Source: Stramonita haemastoma (taxonomy: Eukaryota; Mollusca; Gastropoda; Neogastropoda; Muricidae). Taken from it: 40,000 bases of DNA. Within the stretch, counting starts at the first letter, position 1; each line of letters begins with the position of its first letter. Both the position numbers and the translations under genes were made by a program. The stretch lies in assembly GCA_030674155.1 (NCBI GenBank), contig CM060323.1, positions 619,393 to 659,392 on the forward strand. The letters are read 5' to 3'. This document shows, in pieces, positions 20,494-30,650 of the stretch. The notes under the pieces were generated by a model that did no database searches, had not been told where the DNA came from, and saw only the letters and a program-made list of their open reading frames with translations.

Positions 20494-20556
20494 TTGTGAC
20501 TTTTTCTGTGACTTTTTCTGTTACTTTTTTTCCTGTGACTTTTTTTTCCAATTACC

Positions 20557-20954
20557 GAACGGAGTGATCGAGAAGGAGTGTACAGTTGGAGACAGTCACA
20601 GAGATAGGGAGGTGCAGTCTTGTGTAGACATTTGTAACAGAGGGTATTGATCTTGTGCAAGAGAGGAGTTATATGTTTGGATTTCTTCTTTCTTAGGACA
20701 AGTCCAGCTGCAGAGTTTTGAATATGTTGGAGTGGACAGATGATGCTGGTAGACCAGCCAACAGTGAATTACAATAGTCCAGTCGAGAAAGAATTAGAGA
20801 TGTTACAAGCTTGGATGTTGCGTCAGTAGACAGATACTTGCGAACTGCACTAATACGCCGTAACTGATAGTTGCAGGACTGACAGGTCTGGGTGATGAAT
20901 TTTTGCATTGAAAGTGTGTTATCAATAACAACGCCTAGATATTTTACAGAGGAG
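20557..20954 (-). pseudogene. L2/CR1-like LINE RT fragment, 5' part of the inner (minus) copy
   Basis: Minus-strand translation VKYLGVVIDNTLSMQKFITQ...LSRLDYCNSLLAGLPASS is nearly identical to residues about 168-240 of the protein at 1-1113. A second frame (INTLCYKCLHKTAPPYLCDC, 20660-20600) continues to the TIR element insertion. It is 5'-truncated near element position 505. The close match implies recent activity. Confidence 0.85.
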
Positions 20955-21245
20955 AACAATATATGAAATCTTCACACTGCCAAAGTGTATAACCTTTTTA
21001 AGTGTGTGTGTGTTTGTGTGTGTGCGTGCGTGCGTGCGTGCGTGTGCGTGTGTGTGCGTGTGTGTGTACATTCGAATTTGTTCAAACTATTAACTGTTAT
21101 TGATTGCGTGTGTGTTGTATAGTTCGAAGGCAAGTGCTTTTAATTGTTATTGCAAGATATGGCCTTATATAAATTCCATGTATTATTATTATTATTATTA
21201 TTATTATTTTATTATTATTATTTTTATTATTTTTTATATATATAT
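20955..21245 (+). mobile_element. L2/CR1-like LINE, right part of the outer (plus) copy: 3' UTR and tail
   Basis: GAACAATATATGAAATCTTC and AAGTGTATAACC align with 1156-1195 of the first LINE. A TG tract (21001-21068), a diverged tail (GGCCTTATATAAATTCCATG, 21161-21180) and (ATT)n follow. Together with 19287-19351 it shows that the minus LINE landed in the plus copy. Confidence 0.8.
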
Positions 21246-21555
21246 ATATGTATTATATAATTTTTAATGTTTTTATTCAATCCAACATAATATGCATACT
21301 ATAAGCAAATAAGGAGACATTTTTTATCATCATGGAATGATTTTTTTCAATCAAAAATAGAAAAAAATATAAATGCATATACTTTGTTTCAATCAATAAA
21401 ATAAAAAAGAAAAAAAGCTTTTTCTACTCGTTGACATAAAAAAAAGAAAATGCTTTTCTATGACACACACGCGAATGTGCATGATGCTAAAGCATGAGAT
21501 CAAGCTCACGTTAACATGTGAATGTCACAGGATTTGAAATATATATTCATGCTTA
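21246..21555. other. AT-rich, nothing recognised
   Basis: A-rich runs and ATATAT; no gene. Confidence 0.5.
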
Positions 21556-21619
21556 TTCACAGACACACAGACACCGACACACACAGAGACACAGACACAG
21601 ACACACAGACACACAGACG

Positions 21620-21682
<63 letters not shown>

Positions 21683-21735
21683 CACACACACGCGCGCGCC
21701 ACCCCACCCCCCCCCCCCAACACACACACACACCC
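21556..21735. repeat. (CA)n / (CAGA)n compound microsatellite with a C run
   Basis: Starts as ACAGACACAG repeats, then pure CA, then a 10-base C run near 21709. Confidence 0.96.
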
Positions 21736-22227
21736 TAAACCGACGCATACGCACAGCCATCAGCAGCTTATTGAGCATCACCTGTAAACATTGTTAACAT
21801 CATCCTCACTTAACAAACGTTATAACATATTTAAACACGAGTTTTACATCACCCTTCTAAAACAAGAGTTGCAAAAGCTAATGTTTCTACAGACAAGACT
21901 GCAGGCTAATGCAATACAAAACATATGCTCTTTTTGTAGTGTATACATGAGTTTATAAATACAAACACAAGGGAATATGCACATGTAACAGTGATCGTGC
22001 AATTGCAAAAATACAGCTGACAAACAACTCCATGTCTGTTAAAAATTATAATAATGATAACTCCAAGTCCGTTGTCCCTTTCAAAGGCAGCGGTCACTTT
22101 GTCTTCAAAATTGTTCATGCTATTTTTCAGTTAGAAAAAAACAAACAAGCAAAAGCATTGCCTGGCAAAAACAACAAAAAAAAACCCCATGATATAGCAA
22201 GTTTTGATGAACTCCACCAATGTCTTT
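21736..22227. other. No recognised gene; probable 3' flank or UTR of the minus LINE upstream
   Basis: Downstream (minus sense) of the LINE stop at 22228; AT-rich with no motif. The plus-strand open frame 22032-22406 overlaps LINE coding DNA and is antisense. Confidence 0.45.
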
Positions 22228-22712
22228 TCACTGATTTAGTAATCCAGTATATGGAAGCCACATCTTTTGAAAATCAAAGTAGTTCATTTCTAATTGATAT
22301 GTGTACTTTTCCATCTTGTATCTGTGATTTAGTTCAATCAAGAAAACCTGAACATCTGGTTTCGTTTTGTTTATTCTATTTCTATATAAAAAATGCTTTC
22401 CCATAGAATGATCAAGTCTGTCACTCTGTCTGTCTTGATATCCTCTGTTGTACCAAAAAGTATTAATTCACAATTAAAAGACAGTCTGTGACAATTATCG
22501 CATTTTTCTTTCAAAATATTTCCCAGTTGAAACCAAAAGGATTGTGCGTACTGGCAGAAGTATAAGTAGTGTTCTATTGTGTCTTTTTCCTCGTTGCAAA
22601 AACTACATCTGTCAGCGTCTGTAATGCCCATCTTCATCAGAATACTATTTGTAACCAATATTCTATAGCATATTTTGATCTGAAACCACTTCAATTTGAT
22701 TTCTTTTATTCC
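22228..22712 (-). pseudogene. L1/Tx1-like LINE ORF2 C-terminus with Cys/His knuckle
   Basis: Minus strand: LKWFQIKICYRILVTNSIL, then CSFCNEEKDTIEHYLYFCQ (C-X2-C-X8-H-X4-C), then YAQSFWFQLG. After a frameshift near 22385 it reads RINKTKPDVQVFLIELNHRY and KMWLPYTGLLNQ with a stop at 22228-22230. The W-Q-x-R-I-L-x-T-N and H-x4-C-x4-FW layout is typical of L1/Tx1-group C-termini. The RT domain is absent: the copy is cut at the (ATT)n array 22713-22771. Confidence 0.8.
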
Positions 22713-22731
22713 TTTTATCTTATTATTATTA

Positions 22732-22771
<40 letters not shown>
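22713..22771. repeat. (ATT)n microsatellite
   Basis: Sits between a minus LINE fragment and a plus SINE. Confidence 0.95.
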
Positions 22772-22772
<1 letters not shown>

Positions 22773-23050
22773 GGAAGGAAGGTAGCAAGATGGTTAAGAC
22801 ACTCGCCTGCCAATCAAGTAAACCGTGGGGTTCTGGGTTCGTACCCAGCCTCGCCCTTTCTTCCCATTTTCACGAAAAAATCGAACTGAATGTCAAAGTC
22901 ATTCGGATGATACTATAAACCGAGGCCCCGTGTGCAAACGCACGCAGAACATCTTGTGCTCACGTTAAAACCCCGTTCCGCCTTTCGGAAGATGAGGCCA
23001 TCGTGTGCCGTTAGGAGCGGATGACAAAATTATAAAAGAAAAAAAAAAAC
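22772..23050 (+). mobile_element. tRNA-derived SINE, family B, plus copy
   Basis: A-box TAGCAAGATGG (22783-22793) and B-box GGTTCGTACCC (22836-22846) within a perfect T-arm-like stem CTGGG/CCCAG. These are followed by CATTCGGATGATACTATAAA, CCGAGGCCCCGTGTGCAAAC, TTCCGCCTTTCGGAAGATGA and an A-rich end. Same family as 5935-6250 and 24653-24768. It is the best-preserved pol III promoter in the window. Confidence 0.8.
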
Positions 23051-23354
23051 AGCATGCACACAGGTGTTGTGTTTAGACACCATCCCTGAGGAAAAATCGA
23101 GGAGTTGCGAGTCCCATGGCGGCTTGGGGCTGTATATGGCAACGTTCTGGTGGCTCCTGGGACGGTACTGGAACCGTTCGTATATATCGGTCATTGCCTC
23201 TCCACTGGATTATTCCAGTGGCGTGGAGAGGAGGTGGGGGTTAGTCTGCTGCATGGGTAACAGTTTGCCCTCCATACTTACTTACCCGGGCTTTGCGCTC
23301 TAAAGACTAGAGCGCAACTCCACAGTCTTCCGAGACTGATGGGTACCTGCTACA

Positions 23355-23409
<55 letters not shown>

Positions 23410-23428
23410 ACTACTACTACTACACTAC
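23051..23428 (+). mobile_element. Probable SINE, family E, ending in (CTA)n
   Basis: Contains CCTGAGGAAAAATCGAGGAG, GGGTAACAGTTTGCCCTCC, GCGCAACTCCACAGTCTTCC and GAGACTGATGGGTACCTGC, then CTA repeats (23354-23428). The 3' block resembles a mollusc repeat I recall with a (CTA)n end; no pol III boxes are clear, so it may be 5'-truncated. Confidence 0.55.
23354..23428. repeat. (CTA)n microsatellite
   Basis: CTA units with two small interruptions, tail of the preceding element. Confidence 0.95.
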
Positions 23429-23449
23429 TTTTAGTATTATTATTATTAA

Positions 23450-23850
23450 GTTTGACAAAATGATCAGTTGACGATTTTTCTTTTTGAAAGCCTAGTTAGT
23501 TAACTGGTATATAGTTTTTTTTACAACAGAAGTGAATTAATCTTCTTAGAACAATTCTTTCCATTAGTCTAAAGACGTGTCATGTCAAAGCAATAGGTCT
23601 GTAACTTTTGTTGTCATTTCTAGGTTTCCCTTGCTTTAGTATCGGTACAATGATTGATTGCCTCCAAGTATTCGGCATGTCACCCCTGAACCAACATTTC
23701 TGAAAAACGTTGTGTAAAAAGGCAATCCAGTTTTCAGGTAGATGGTTTAACATGTTATCAAAAAAAACCCCTCTCAAGTCCATCTGATGGCTTATTTTTT
23801 GGCAGAGAAGATAACGCGTCACGTTCTTCATTAAAAAGGGGCATTAATGT
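23450..23850 (-). pseudogene. LINE reverse transcriptase fragment (fingers region)
   Basis: Minus strand: LPENWIAFLHNVFQKCWFRG then DMPNTWRQSIIVPILKQGKP, then NDNKSYRPIALT. After a stop at 23580, LMERIVLRRLIHFC and the QLGFQKEKSSTDHF-like segment continue to about 23452. These are the early RT blocks (W..S.IVPI.K.GK, SYRPI.LT, ..K..ER). The catalytic Asp blocks are missing, cut off at the repeat near 23440. Confidence 0.8.
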
Positions 23851-23852
23851 AA

Positions 23853-23950
23853 TGATTAAGTCGAGTGAAGTCAAGTCAAAAACAATTTATCCCATGAAGG
23901 GCAATTACAGTACTGACAGGAATACTGATACGAATCATAATCTCAAAAGG
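23853..23950 (-). mobile_element. LINE 3' tail ending in (CTTGA)n-like repeats, minus copy
   Basis: Reverse complement reads CCTGTCAGTACTGTAATTGC ... ATAAATTGTTTTTGACTTGA CTTCACT, matching 32720-32840 on the plus strand closely. Confidence 0.7.
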
Positions 23951-24007
23951 CACAAGATATTTACATTTCATATTGGTAAAAACATTCTAACTTCAAATAA
24001 AAATATC

Positions 24008-24232
24008 ACAAACACACACGCATGCACGACACCTACGTGCACGCGCCCACACACGCATACACACACACACACAGCCCAATGTAGGAATACAAACTTATAA
24101 AGACCATTGTCTAGAAAAGACATAAACGCTTATTTACGCTTGTAAGCACGCACGCACGCACACATCCACACAAGCACGCTCGCACACACACACATACACA
24201 TACACACACACACACGGACGCACGCACGCGCG

Positions 24233-24263
<31 letters not shown>

Positions 24264-24319
24264 AAAGACGAACAGACACACACACACACACTCACTCACA
24301 CACACACACACCACACACA

Positions 24320-24382
<63 letters not shown>
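24008..24382. repeat. CA-rich compound microsatellites with a short unique spacer
   Basis: CA/CG tracts at 24008-24072 and 24150-24382. The spacer GCTCAATGTAGGAATACAA occurs at about 24384 and a near copy at 24074, so the block is partly tandem-duplicated with a period of about 310 bp. Confidence 0.9.
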
Positions 24383-24384
<2 letters not shown>

Positions 24385-24556
24385 CTCAATGTAGGAATAC
24401 AATTGTATGAAGACAATTGGCTAGAAAAAGGCATATGAACTTACAAACAATTAAAAAATATCAATAAAGTAAAAAAGACATACTTATTTTATGAGCAATT
24501 GTGCACATGCACATATGCAAATATGCACCACCCCTCTTCGCGTGCGCGCGCGCGCG

Positions 24557-24557
<1 letters not shown>

Positions 24558-24640
<83 letters not shown>
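24558..24640. repeat. (CA)n microsatellite preceded by (CG)n
   Basis: GTGCGCGCGCGCGCG at 24542 then about 40 CA units. Confidence 0.97.
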
Positions 24641-24642
<2 letters not shown>

Positions 24643-24652
24643 GATACAGAGG

Positions 24653-24768
24653 CCATCGTGGGCTGGTGGGAACGGGTGGCAAAATTAACAAAACTGCATA
24701 CACACTGGACTGGATATAAAATAGAACACAAGTGCTTATTCCATTATTCTCGAAACAAATAAGACTAA
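24653..24768 (+). mobile_element. SINE family B, 5'-truncated 3' fragment with flanking duplication
   Basis: CCATCGTGGGCTGGTGGGAA, ACAAAACTGCATACACACTG, GTGCTTATTCCATTATTCTC match the 3' half of the copy at 5935-6250. CTGATACAGAGG is found at both 24641-24652 and 24845-24856 and looks like a target-site duplication enclosing the fragment and the following (CA)n. Confidence 0.7.
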
Positions 24769-24769
24769 T

Positions 24770-24780
24770 ACACACACACA

Positions 24781-24841
<61 letters not shown>

Positions 24842-24843
24842 AC
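24770..24843. repeat. (CA)n microsatellite
   Basis: Directly follows the SINE fragment, before the second copy of CTGATACAGAGG. Confidence 0.97.
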
Positions 24844-25006
24844 ACTGATACAGAGGACATTTCTTCAAGTCGACATATGCATAATGAGGCTGAGGGGGGA
24901 AAATAGTGCATACTCACACCCATCCACTTACCCTCATAATTATACACTCACATCGCATGCATCTGCGGGCTTAGATCTGGTCATACACACACATATACAC
25001 GCACGC

Positions 25007-25036
25007 TCGCTTTCTCGCACGCACGCACGCACACAC

Positions 25037-25088
<52 letters not shown>

Positions 25089-25131
25089 AACACACGCGCG
25101 CGCGCGCGCGCGCGCGCGCACACACACAACA
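25007..25131. repeat. (CA)n with (CGCA)n and a (CG)n run
   Basis: Pure (CG)n at about 25095-25119 inside CA repeats. Confidence 0.96.
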
Positions 25132-25239
25132 CAGTATAATTATATATATTGGCTGCACTCATAACAGTGGCAATCAGGAAAGTAATTCAGAGAAGTGTAA
25201 AAACTGGGTAGTCAGTGTTGTTATGAATTTAGAATTCGG

Positions 25240-26361
25240 ATGGCTACTGGCACTAGAGAATTTCTTTTTCTGTTTGTTTTGCTGTTATGGTACTGAAAAC
25301 GACGTCCTGAAGGCAACAATTGAAATTCTGAACACAAAGTGTGGGAAGGATGAGCCAAAATGGCAGTCGATTTGCGTACAAGCTGCTGATTACAAAACGA
25401 CTGGAGATCTTATGATTGTCAGGTTGTTGATGCATGTAATTGTCCTTAGTTTCTGACCTGGTTCTGTTATTTTGCATGCTTGGAGATAAAGCTTTGTAGA
25501 CTTGGAAAACATCTCTACACATGTTTCTGCTTTTCCAAAGTTGTCAGGAAACTCTTTATGATTCCCTGTTATCCAGTAAGGCAGGAAAGTGACTAGATCT
25601 ATGTTTCGTTTCATTTTTTTCAAACTGTTTGCTAATGTTTGTGGTTTGAGATTTCTTGATTACAAAAAGATGACCAGTTCTGTCTTTTAGATTCAGCTAT
25701 TAAATTGTTACTACTTTTCCTTGCCTCTAACAGTATTATGTGACTTAATGGTGATTTTCGTCTCGCAAATACTTTATATTTCCTTAAAAAAATGTTATTG
25801 CCTTTCACAAGCTGTATTCCACCACATTCCCAGTGTGTTTGAGCAGTCTGACCTAACAGATGGAATGGATAGATCTGCAGCTCTGAGACATGTGCATTTA
25901 AAAATTGAACACAGGTCATTTACTTCTTTGTTTTCTATATTCTCCAGATCAGAACTGGACAAAAGTCTTTCAAAAATATCCCAGTTTGCTTGTTTGTAGT
26001 CGAATTTATGGACTCTGTCTGTTTCACACTGTTCTAGTTAATGATCAATAGTAATTACACTGGGTATGTGGTCACTGCCAAGTGATTCATCAAATATATT
26101 CCATTTGCATTCTGGCACTAAAGCAGGAGATGAAAGATCAATGACTGAAGCCCTGTGGGTAGAAATGTCAAGGGTGCGTGTTATGCTACCATTATTGAGC
26201 AGATGTAATGGTGTGTCAACAAAATGTTCAACAAAACGGTTATTACTAACCAAGGTACAGCCTCTGTCCCAAAAGGGTGAGTGGGCACTGAAATCCCCAG
26301 CGATCATCCATTTGTCGTTAGTGGCTGGGAGATTGTGAAGCCAGGTAAACTGAAACCACAC
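25240..26361 (-). pseudogene. LINE APE-type endonuclease C-terminal half and linker (I/Jockey-like), decayed
   Basis: Minus strand: NDKWMIAGDFSAHSPFWD (about 26317-26264) carries the D-x-S/N motif of APE endonucleases, here GDFS rather than GDFN. LLNNGSITRT and ASVIDLSSPALVP follow, then SLGSDHIPSVITI with the catalytic SDH (near 26060). After a stop at 26038 the linker continues (KFDYKQANWDIFERLLSS, GMWWNTACERQ), then decayed segments down to about 25240. The nuclease nicks target DNA to prime reverse transcription. The group could be that of the RNase H LINEs at 4599 and 7185. No RT blocks follow. Confidence 0.75.
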
Positions 26362-26369
26362 ACAAAAGT

Positions 26370-26660
26370 AAATAGTTTTTTCATTGGGCCCTTACCCTGG
26401 TTTGGAACTATGAATGAATGAATGAATGATCTTTATTTTTTAGGGTTACAGATAAGCGGACCCCTCCAAAAAAAACAACAACAACAAGAAAGCCACAACT
26501 ACAACAACAACAACAATCTGACAATTATTAAGATAAAGAAACAAACCGTTAGTAAACAAGCAACTCGTTACAGGTGCACATTCTCTCACTTCTTTAGTAA
26601 TGATAATTAAAATCAACCCACATTTCGTGGGAGAATAAAAGTATATTGGCAACAACCTGT
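26370..26660 (-). mobile_element. LINE 3' tail remnants with (CATT)n, minus strand
   Basis: Reverse complement shows CTTATCTGTAACCCTAAAAA ATAAAGATCATTCATTCATT (26455-26411) followed by GGGTAAGGGCCCAATGAAAA. Both parts resemble pieces of the tail at 31590-31720, suggesting two overlapping or nested tail copies. Confidence 0.55.
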
Positions 26661-26939
26661 TGTTGTTGTTGGTAAATTAACGTCCCAGCTAAGATTTCCG
26701 ATTTCGGGACTTAGAAATCCATGTCTTTGCTAGCGTTCATTTCTACAAGCTGTTTACCCCCAGAGAAGCTTAAATGCAGGTGTGCAAGGTGCGTACCCAC
26801 AAGGCCTCCTCTCATTTTTTTTTAATAATTTGTGTGGGTGTTATGGGGTGCTTGAGGAGAGGTGGTACCTTTGTAAACCTGGCAGTAGCATCCCTCGGTA
26901 TGGACGGGAGCACTGGTTCTCACTTGGCACTCAACTCTC
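26661..26939. other. No recognised gene; upstream flank of the RTE-like LINE
   Basis: The short plus-strand frame 26774-26980 has no recognisable motif. Part of it may be 5' UTR of the LINE. Confidence 0.4.
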
Positions 26940-27055
26940 ACTTCTGGGTCCGGGTCCTTAACCCACCCACACCCCGGTAACCGCTTCTACTTGCGGCCGA
27001 AACGTTGTGAGGAGCTGGTGCATTCTTAATCACCAGTAGGAGTCTTGGAGAGGAG
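26940..27055 (+). mobile_element. Probable 5' UTR of the RTE-like LINE
   Basis: GC-richer than the flank, with a stop at 27008-27010 in the ORF frame and no earlier ATG after it, so translation most simply starts at 27056. The 5' limit of the element is not visible. Confidence 0.45.
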
Positions 27056-30000
27056 ATGGGCGCCACCAAGCTTCCTCAAGCCCACTGCAAGGACATGATG
27101 AGAAAAACAAAACAGAAACACATGCCGGATCGGTCGAGGCCCGGATCTACAATGACCGCGCTACCCACTGCAAGCCTCCAGGGTGGGAGTGACAAGTGTG
27201 CCACTGGAGCAGAACCAACTCTAAAGCTTCCAACTAAAGGGGTAGCCATTGGTACATGGAATGTCAGGACTCTGTACCAAACAGGAAGAGTACAGGAACT
27301 CACACATGAATTACAGAGGTATAAATGGGACATCCTAGGGCTTGCGGAAGTCAGATGGATTGGCTTCGGAGAAACAACCACGCAAGACGGCCACAAGATA
27401 TGGTACAGTGGAGAAGAGAAACTACACCAACACATAGCAGGCTTCATTGTCAGGAAAGAGATTGTGTCAAGCATTATCAACTGCACACCAATATCCAGCA
27501 GACTCATCTCAATCAGAGTCTCTGCAAAACCCCAGAATCTCACCATCATCCAAGTGTATGCTCCAACATCTGACTACGATGACGACCAGATAGAATAATT
27601 CTATGAAGAACTTGAAAACGTCATCTCCAAAACGCCCAAAAAAGACATTCTTATTGTGGAAGGCAATTGGAATGCTAAGGTGGGACCTGATGCCTATGAC
27701 ACCTGGGCAGGAACCACAGGACGCTTTGGACTGGGAGAAACAAATGACAAGACAGCGGCTGCTGGAATTCGCAAAGAAGCACAAACTAACTCTGGCTAAC
27801 ACACTCCACCCTCACAAGCCATCTAGAACATCAACCTGGCACTCACCAAATGGTCTGATTCATAATCAAATTGATCACATTCTGTCACCCCAAAGATTCA
27901 AATCCAGCATAAACAAGGCAAACACAAGAACATTCCCAGGAGCTGACATTGGCAGTGACCACGACCTTGTACTTACCACCATCAGGCTGAAACTGAAAAC
28001 AAAACAACAACCAAAAAGCCCACGCATAAGATTCGACCTGGAAAAACTCAAAGACCCAACAGTGGTTGAGATCTTCCAAGCCAACATTGGGGGAAAGTTC
28101 GCTGCACTCACAGCCATCGACAATGATGTGAACACACTAGCCAACAACGTCAAAGAAGTGCTAACGACAGCAGCAGAAGAAACATTAGGCAGAAGCAGAA
28201 CAAAGAAACAACCCTGGCTGACAAATGAGGTTCTTGACCTCTGCGACAAAAGAAGAGAACTTAAGAAGCAAAAGTTCACAAGTCAAGAAGCCAACAACAA
28301 GTACATGGATAGCCACAGAGAAGTGAGGAAAAAGATGAGAGAAGCCAAAGAAGCATGGATAGAAGAACAATGCAACGACATCGAAGCTGGAATGGCCAAG
28401 GGAAACAGCAAAACAGCTTACAACACTCTGAAAGCACTAACTAAAACCACACAGCCTAAAGCCTCTGTTATTGAAGACAAAGAAGGAAAGCTTTTAACAG
28501 AAAACAATGCCATCCTCCAATGCTGGACAGAATACTGTGAGGGATTGTATAAATACCCACTACTCCCAGATACCAACATAGTTTCCAACAAACCCCCTGA
28601 ACACCAAGAGAAAGACCCACCAATACTAAGGTGTGAAGTAGACACAGCTATTAAACAATTGAAGAAGGGGAAGTCCCCTGGAATCGATAACATCCCAGCT
28701 GACCTCATAAAAAATGGAGGCAATGAAACAGCAAGGCGATTCACAGATCTTTGTCGAAGATCCATGACACCAAAGAATGGCCAAAAGAATGGACACAGTC
28801 TTTTGTACTACCCCTGCCAAAGAAAGGAAACCTTAAGCAATGCCAGAACTACAGAACCATCAGTCTCATAAGCCATCCTAGCAAGATCATGCTGCAGGTA
28901 GTCCTCAACAGACTGAAAAACCAAGCAGAAAAACTCCTGGCAGAAGAACAAGCAGGCTTTAGACCAAAACGCAGCACAATGGAACAAATTTTCAACCTGA
29001 GAATTCTAATAGAGAAGCATCTCCAACACCAAAAAGACTTGTACCACAATTTTATAGACTTCAAAAAGGCCTTTGACAGGGTATGGCATGACGGCCTCTG
29101 GCAAATACTCAGGTGCTTCAACATTGACAACTGCCTAATTGAAGTCATCAAAGCTCTGTACGAGAATGCAAGAAGTGCAGTTTTCATGAACAACCATGTG
29201 GGCGAGTTCTTCAAGACCATGGTTGGGGTCCGCCAGGGCTGCCTTCTCTCACCTGTACTCTTCAACCTCTTCCTCGAAAACATCATGACAGAGACACTGC
29301 AAACACACCTTCCATCTCCATCGGTGGAAGACCCCTTTGCAACCTCAGATTTGCAGATGACATTGACCTCATGGGCAGCAGCAAACAAGAACTGCAAATC
29401 CTCACAGACAGTCTAACAGATCGAGCGAGCGCATACGGCATGGAGGTCAGTACAGAGAAATCGAAGATCATGGTCAACAGCGCGAGTAATGACATCACGG
29501 AAATAAAGATGAATGGAGAAATATTGGAAGAGGTGAGCCAATTCAAATACTTAGGCTCCATCCTAACAAAAGATGGCACATCAAACAATGAAGTGAAAGC
29601 TCGCATTGCAACAGCAACATCTGCTCTCGTCAGACTCGAGAGGATCATCAGAAGCAACAACATCAGCTTCTGCACCAAATACCACCTCTACAAATCCCTC
29701 GTGATATCTATCCTCCTATATGGCTGTGAATCATGGACTCTGACGACAGAGTTAGAGAGGAGAATCCAGGCATTCGAGAACAAGTGCCACAGAAGACTCC
29801 TCAGAATATCATACAAAGAACACAAGACCAATAACTATGTGAAAGAAGAAATCAAAAAGCGTGTGGGCCCCCAAGAGCCTTTGCTCTCCACCATAAAGAG
29901 GAGAAAGCTGATGTGGTTTGGTCACACCACAAGACACAACATCCTAGCAAAAACCATCTTGCAAGGAACAGTTGAGGGCAAGAGAAGAAGAGGCCGCCAA

Positions 30001-30152
30001 AAGAAATCATGGGTTGACAACATCAAAGACTGGACTGCCCAGCCCTGCAACACCTCCTACTAGCCACACAGGATCGTGAAGCATGGAAAAAGATCGCTGT
30101 TGCGTCTTCTCTCATGTCCCCCCTACGTCCTTTGGGACATGGGACTGAGTGA
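27056..30152 (+). pseudogene. RTE-like (BovB-type) LINE polyprotein, near full length, broken by one stop and four frameshifts
   Basis: Endonuclease: GTWNVRTLYQTGRVQEL (residues 66-82; Asn69), ILGLAEVRW (Glu98), IQVYAPTSDYDDDQIE, then an in-frame TAA at 27596. The same frame continues to GNWNAKVG (27662-27685), where the family's GDWN Asp has become Asn, and SDHDLV follows (near 27955). RT: SYRTISL-equivalent NYRTISLISHPSK (28838-28876), FIDFKKAFDRVWH (29051), GVRQGCLLSPVLF (29225), RFADDIDLM (FADD 29350-29361). The C-terminus has YGCESWT and KRRRGRQKKSWVDNI. Frameshifts lie near 27745, 28755, 29305-29330 and 30043. Past the last, DREAWKKIAVASSLMSPLRP leads to the stop at 30150-30152. The ~3.1-kb length suits RTE. 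It is dead both by frame and by the catalytic Asp loss, although the RT Asp pair is intact. Confidence 0.85.
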
Positions 30153-30175
30153 GTGAGAGTGAGTCGGGGTGTGGG
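30153..30175 (+). repeat. Short (GAGT)n 3' end of the RTE-like LINE
   Basis: GAGTGAGAGTGAGTC follows the stop almost at once, as in RTE elements, which have very short 3' UTRs and simple-repeat ends. Confidence 0.6.
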
Positions 30176-30295
30176 CAGCAATAATCTATCTGCTGAGCTG
30201 AGAACAAATATTCACAATTAAGTTTTTTTTAAGCATGTTAGAAAAAAGGGAAAAAAAACGATTAACCTTTTTTTTCTTATTTTCCCTAAATTGAT

Positions 30296-30418
30296 CTGTT
30301 GTGGTGTGGTAGTTAGGATCTATGTGATCAGAGCCCTGTTGCAGAGTCGTGTTTCTAAATCAGGACACATCTGTGAACTGTGTGATGCTCTGTTTCGTTG
30401 GGTGGTGGTTGAAAACTC
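30296..30418 (+). mobile_element. Probable tRNA-derived SINE head, family C, copy 2
   Basis: TGGTGTGGTAGTTAGGATC is A-box-like and TCGTGTTTCTAAATCAGGA could be a decayed B-box. The downstream block TGTTTCGTTGGGTGGTGGTT is shared exactly with 6471-6606. Confidence 0.55.
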
Positions 30419-30650
30419 TCGGCTGCGTACACTTTGCCCACGCGATATAGAATTTATGTTGCCTCTTAGTAGAGGCCACATCCTAATTGATCAGCTTGCT
30501 GTGTAAGTTGTACAGAGTTGTGGCAGAGCAAATAATCGGCACTGTGAGGAAGGTGGAAAAGAACTTTGGCTACTAGCCTCAGCATGAAATAGTCTGGTCA
30601 GTGAGCCCACTATTGTACCTCGGGACGCGGAACAGGTTAGCGATGGTGGA
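30419..30650. other. Spacer between two family C copies, nothing recognised
   Basis: No motif; it could be the body of the first SINE, but the three copies do not align here. Confidence 0.4.

Larger units (their letters stand above)
19847..20556. mobile_element. 710-bp TIR-bounded non-autonomous element with a tandem-repeat core, inserted in the minus LINE
   Basis: Both ends read GGT-4 bases-GGAAAAAAAAGTCACAGG going inward, then further GTCACA/A-run units; the terminal inverted repeats extend at least 35 bp. Exact 8-bp duplications flank it and it interrupts the LINE coding sequence. The core has three copies of a ~70-bp unit (GGCCAGAGAAYAAAAGTRAA...GTGCAGYGCAGTRCARTGCA) at 20097, 20221 and 20372, each followed by CA and CGCA runs. 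No ORF. An 8-bp duplication fits hAT, P or Merlin superfamilies; the GG ends do not fit the usual hAT CAG/TAG start. Resemblance to oyster 'pearl'-type tandem-repeat elements is possible but unverified. Confidence 0.8.

Noticed and set aside
22032..22406. 124-codon plus-strand ORF
   Set aside because: Antisense to the C-terminal coding region of the minus L1/Tx1-like LINE.
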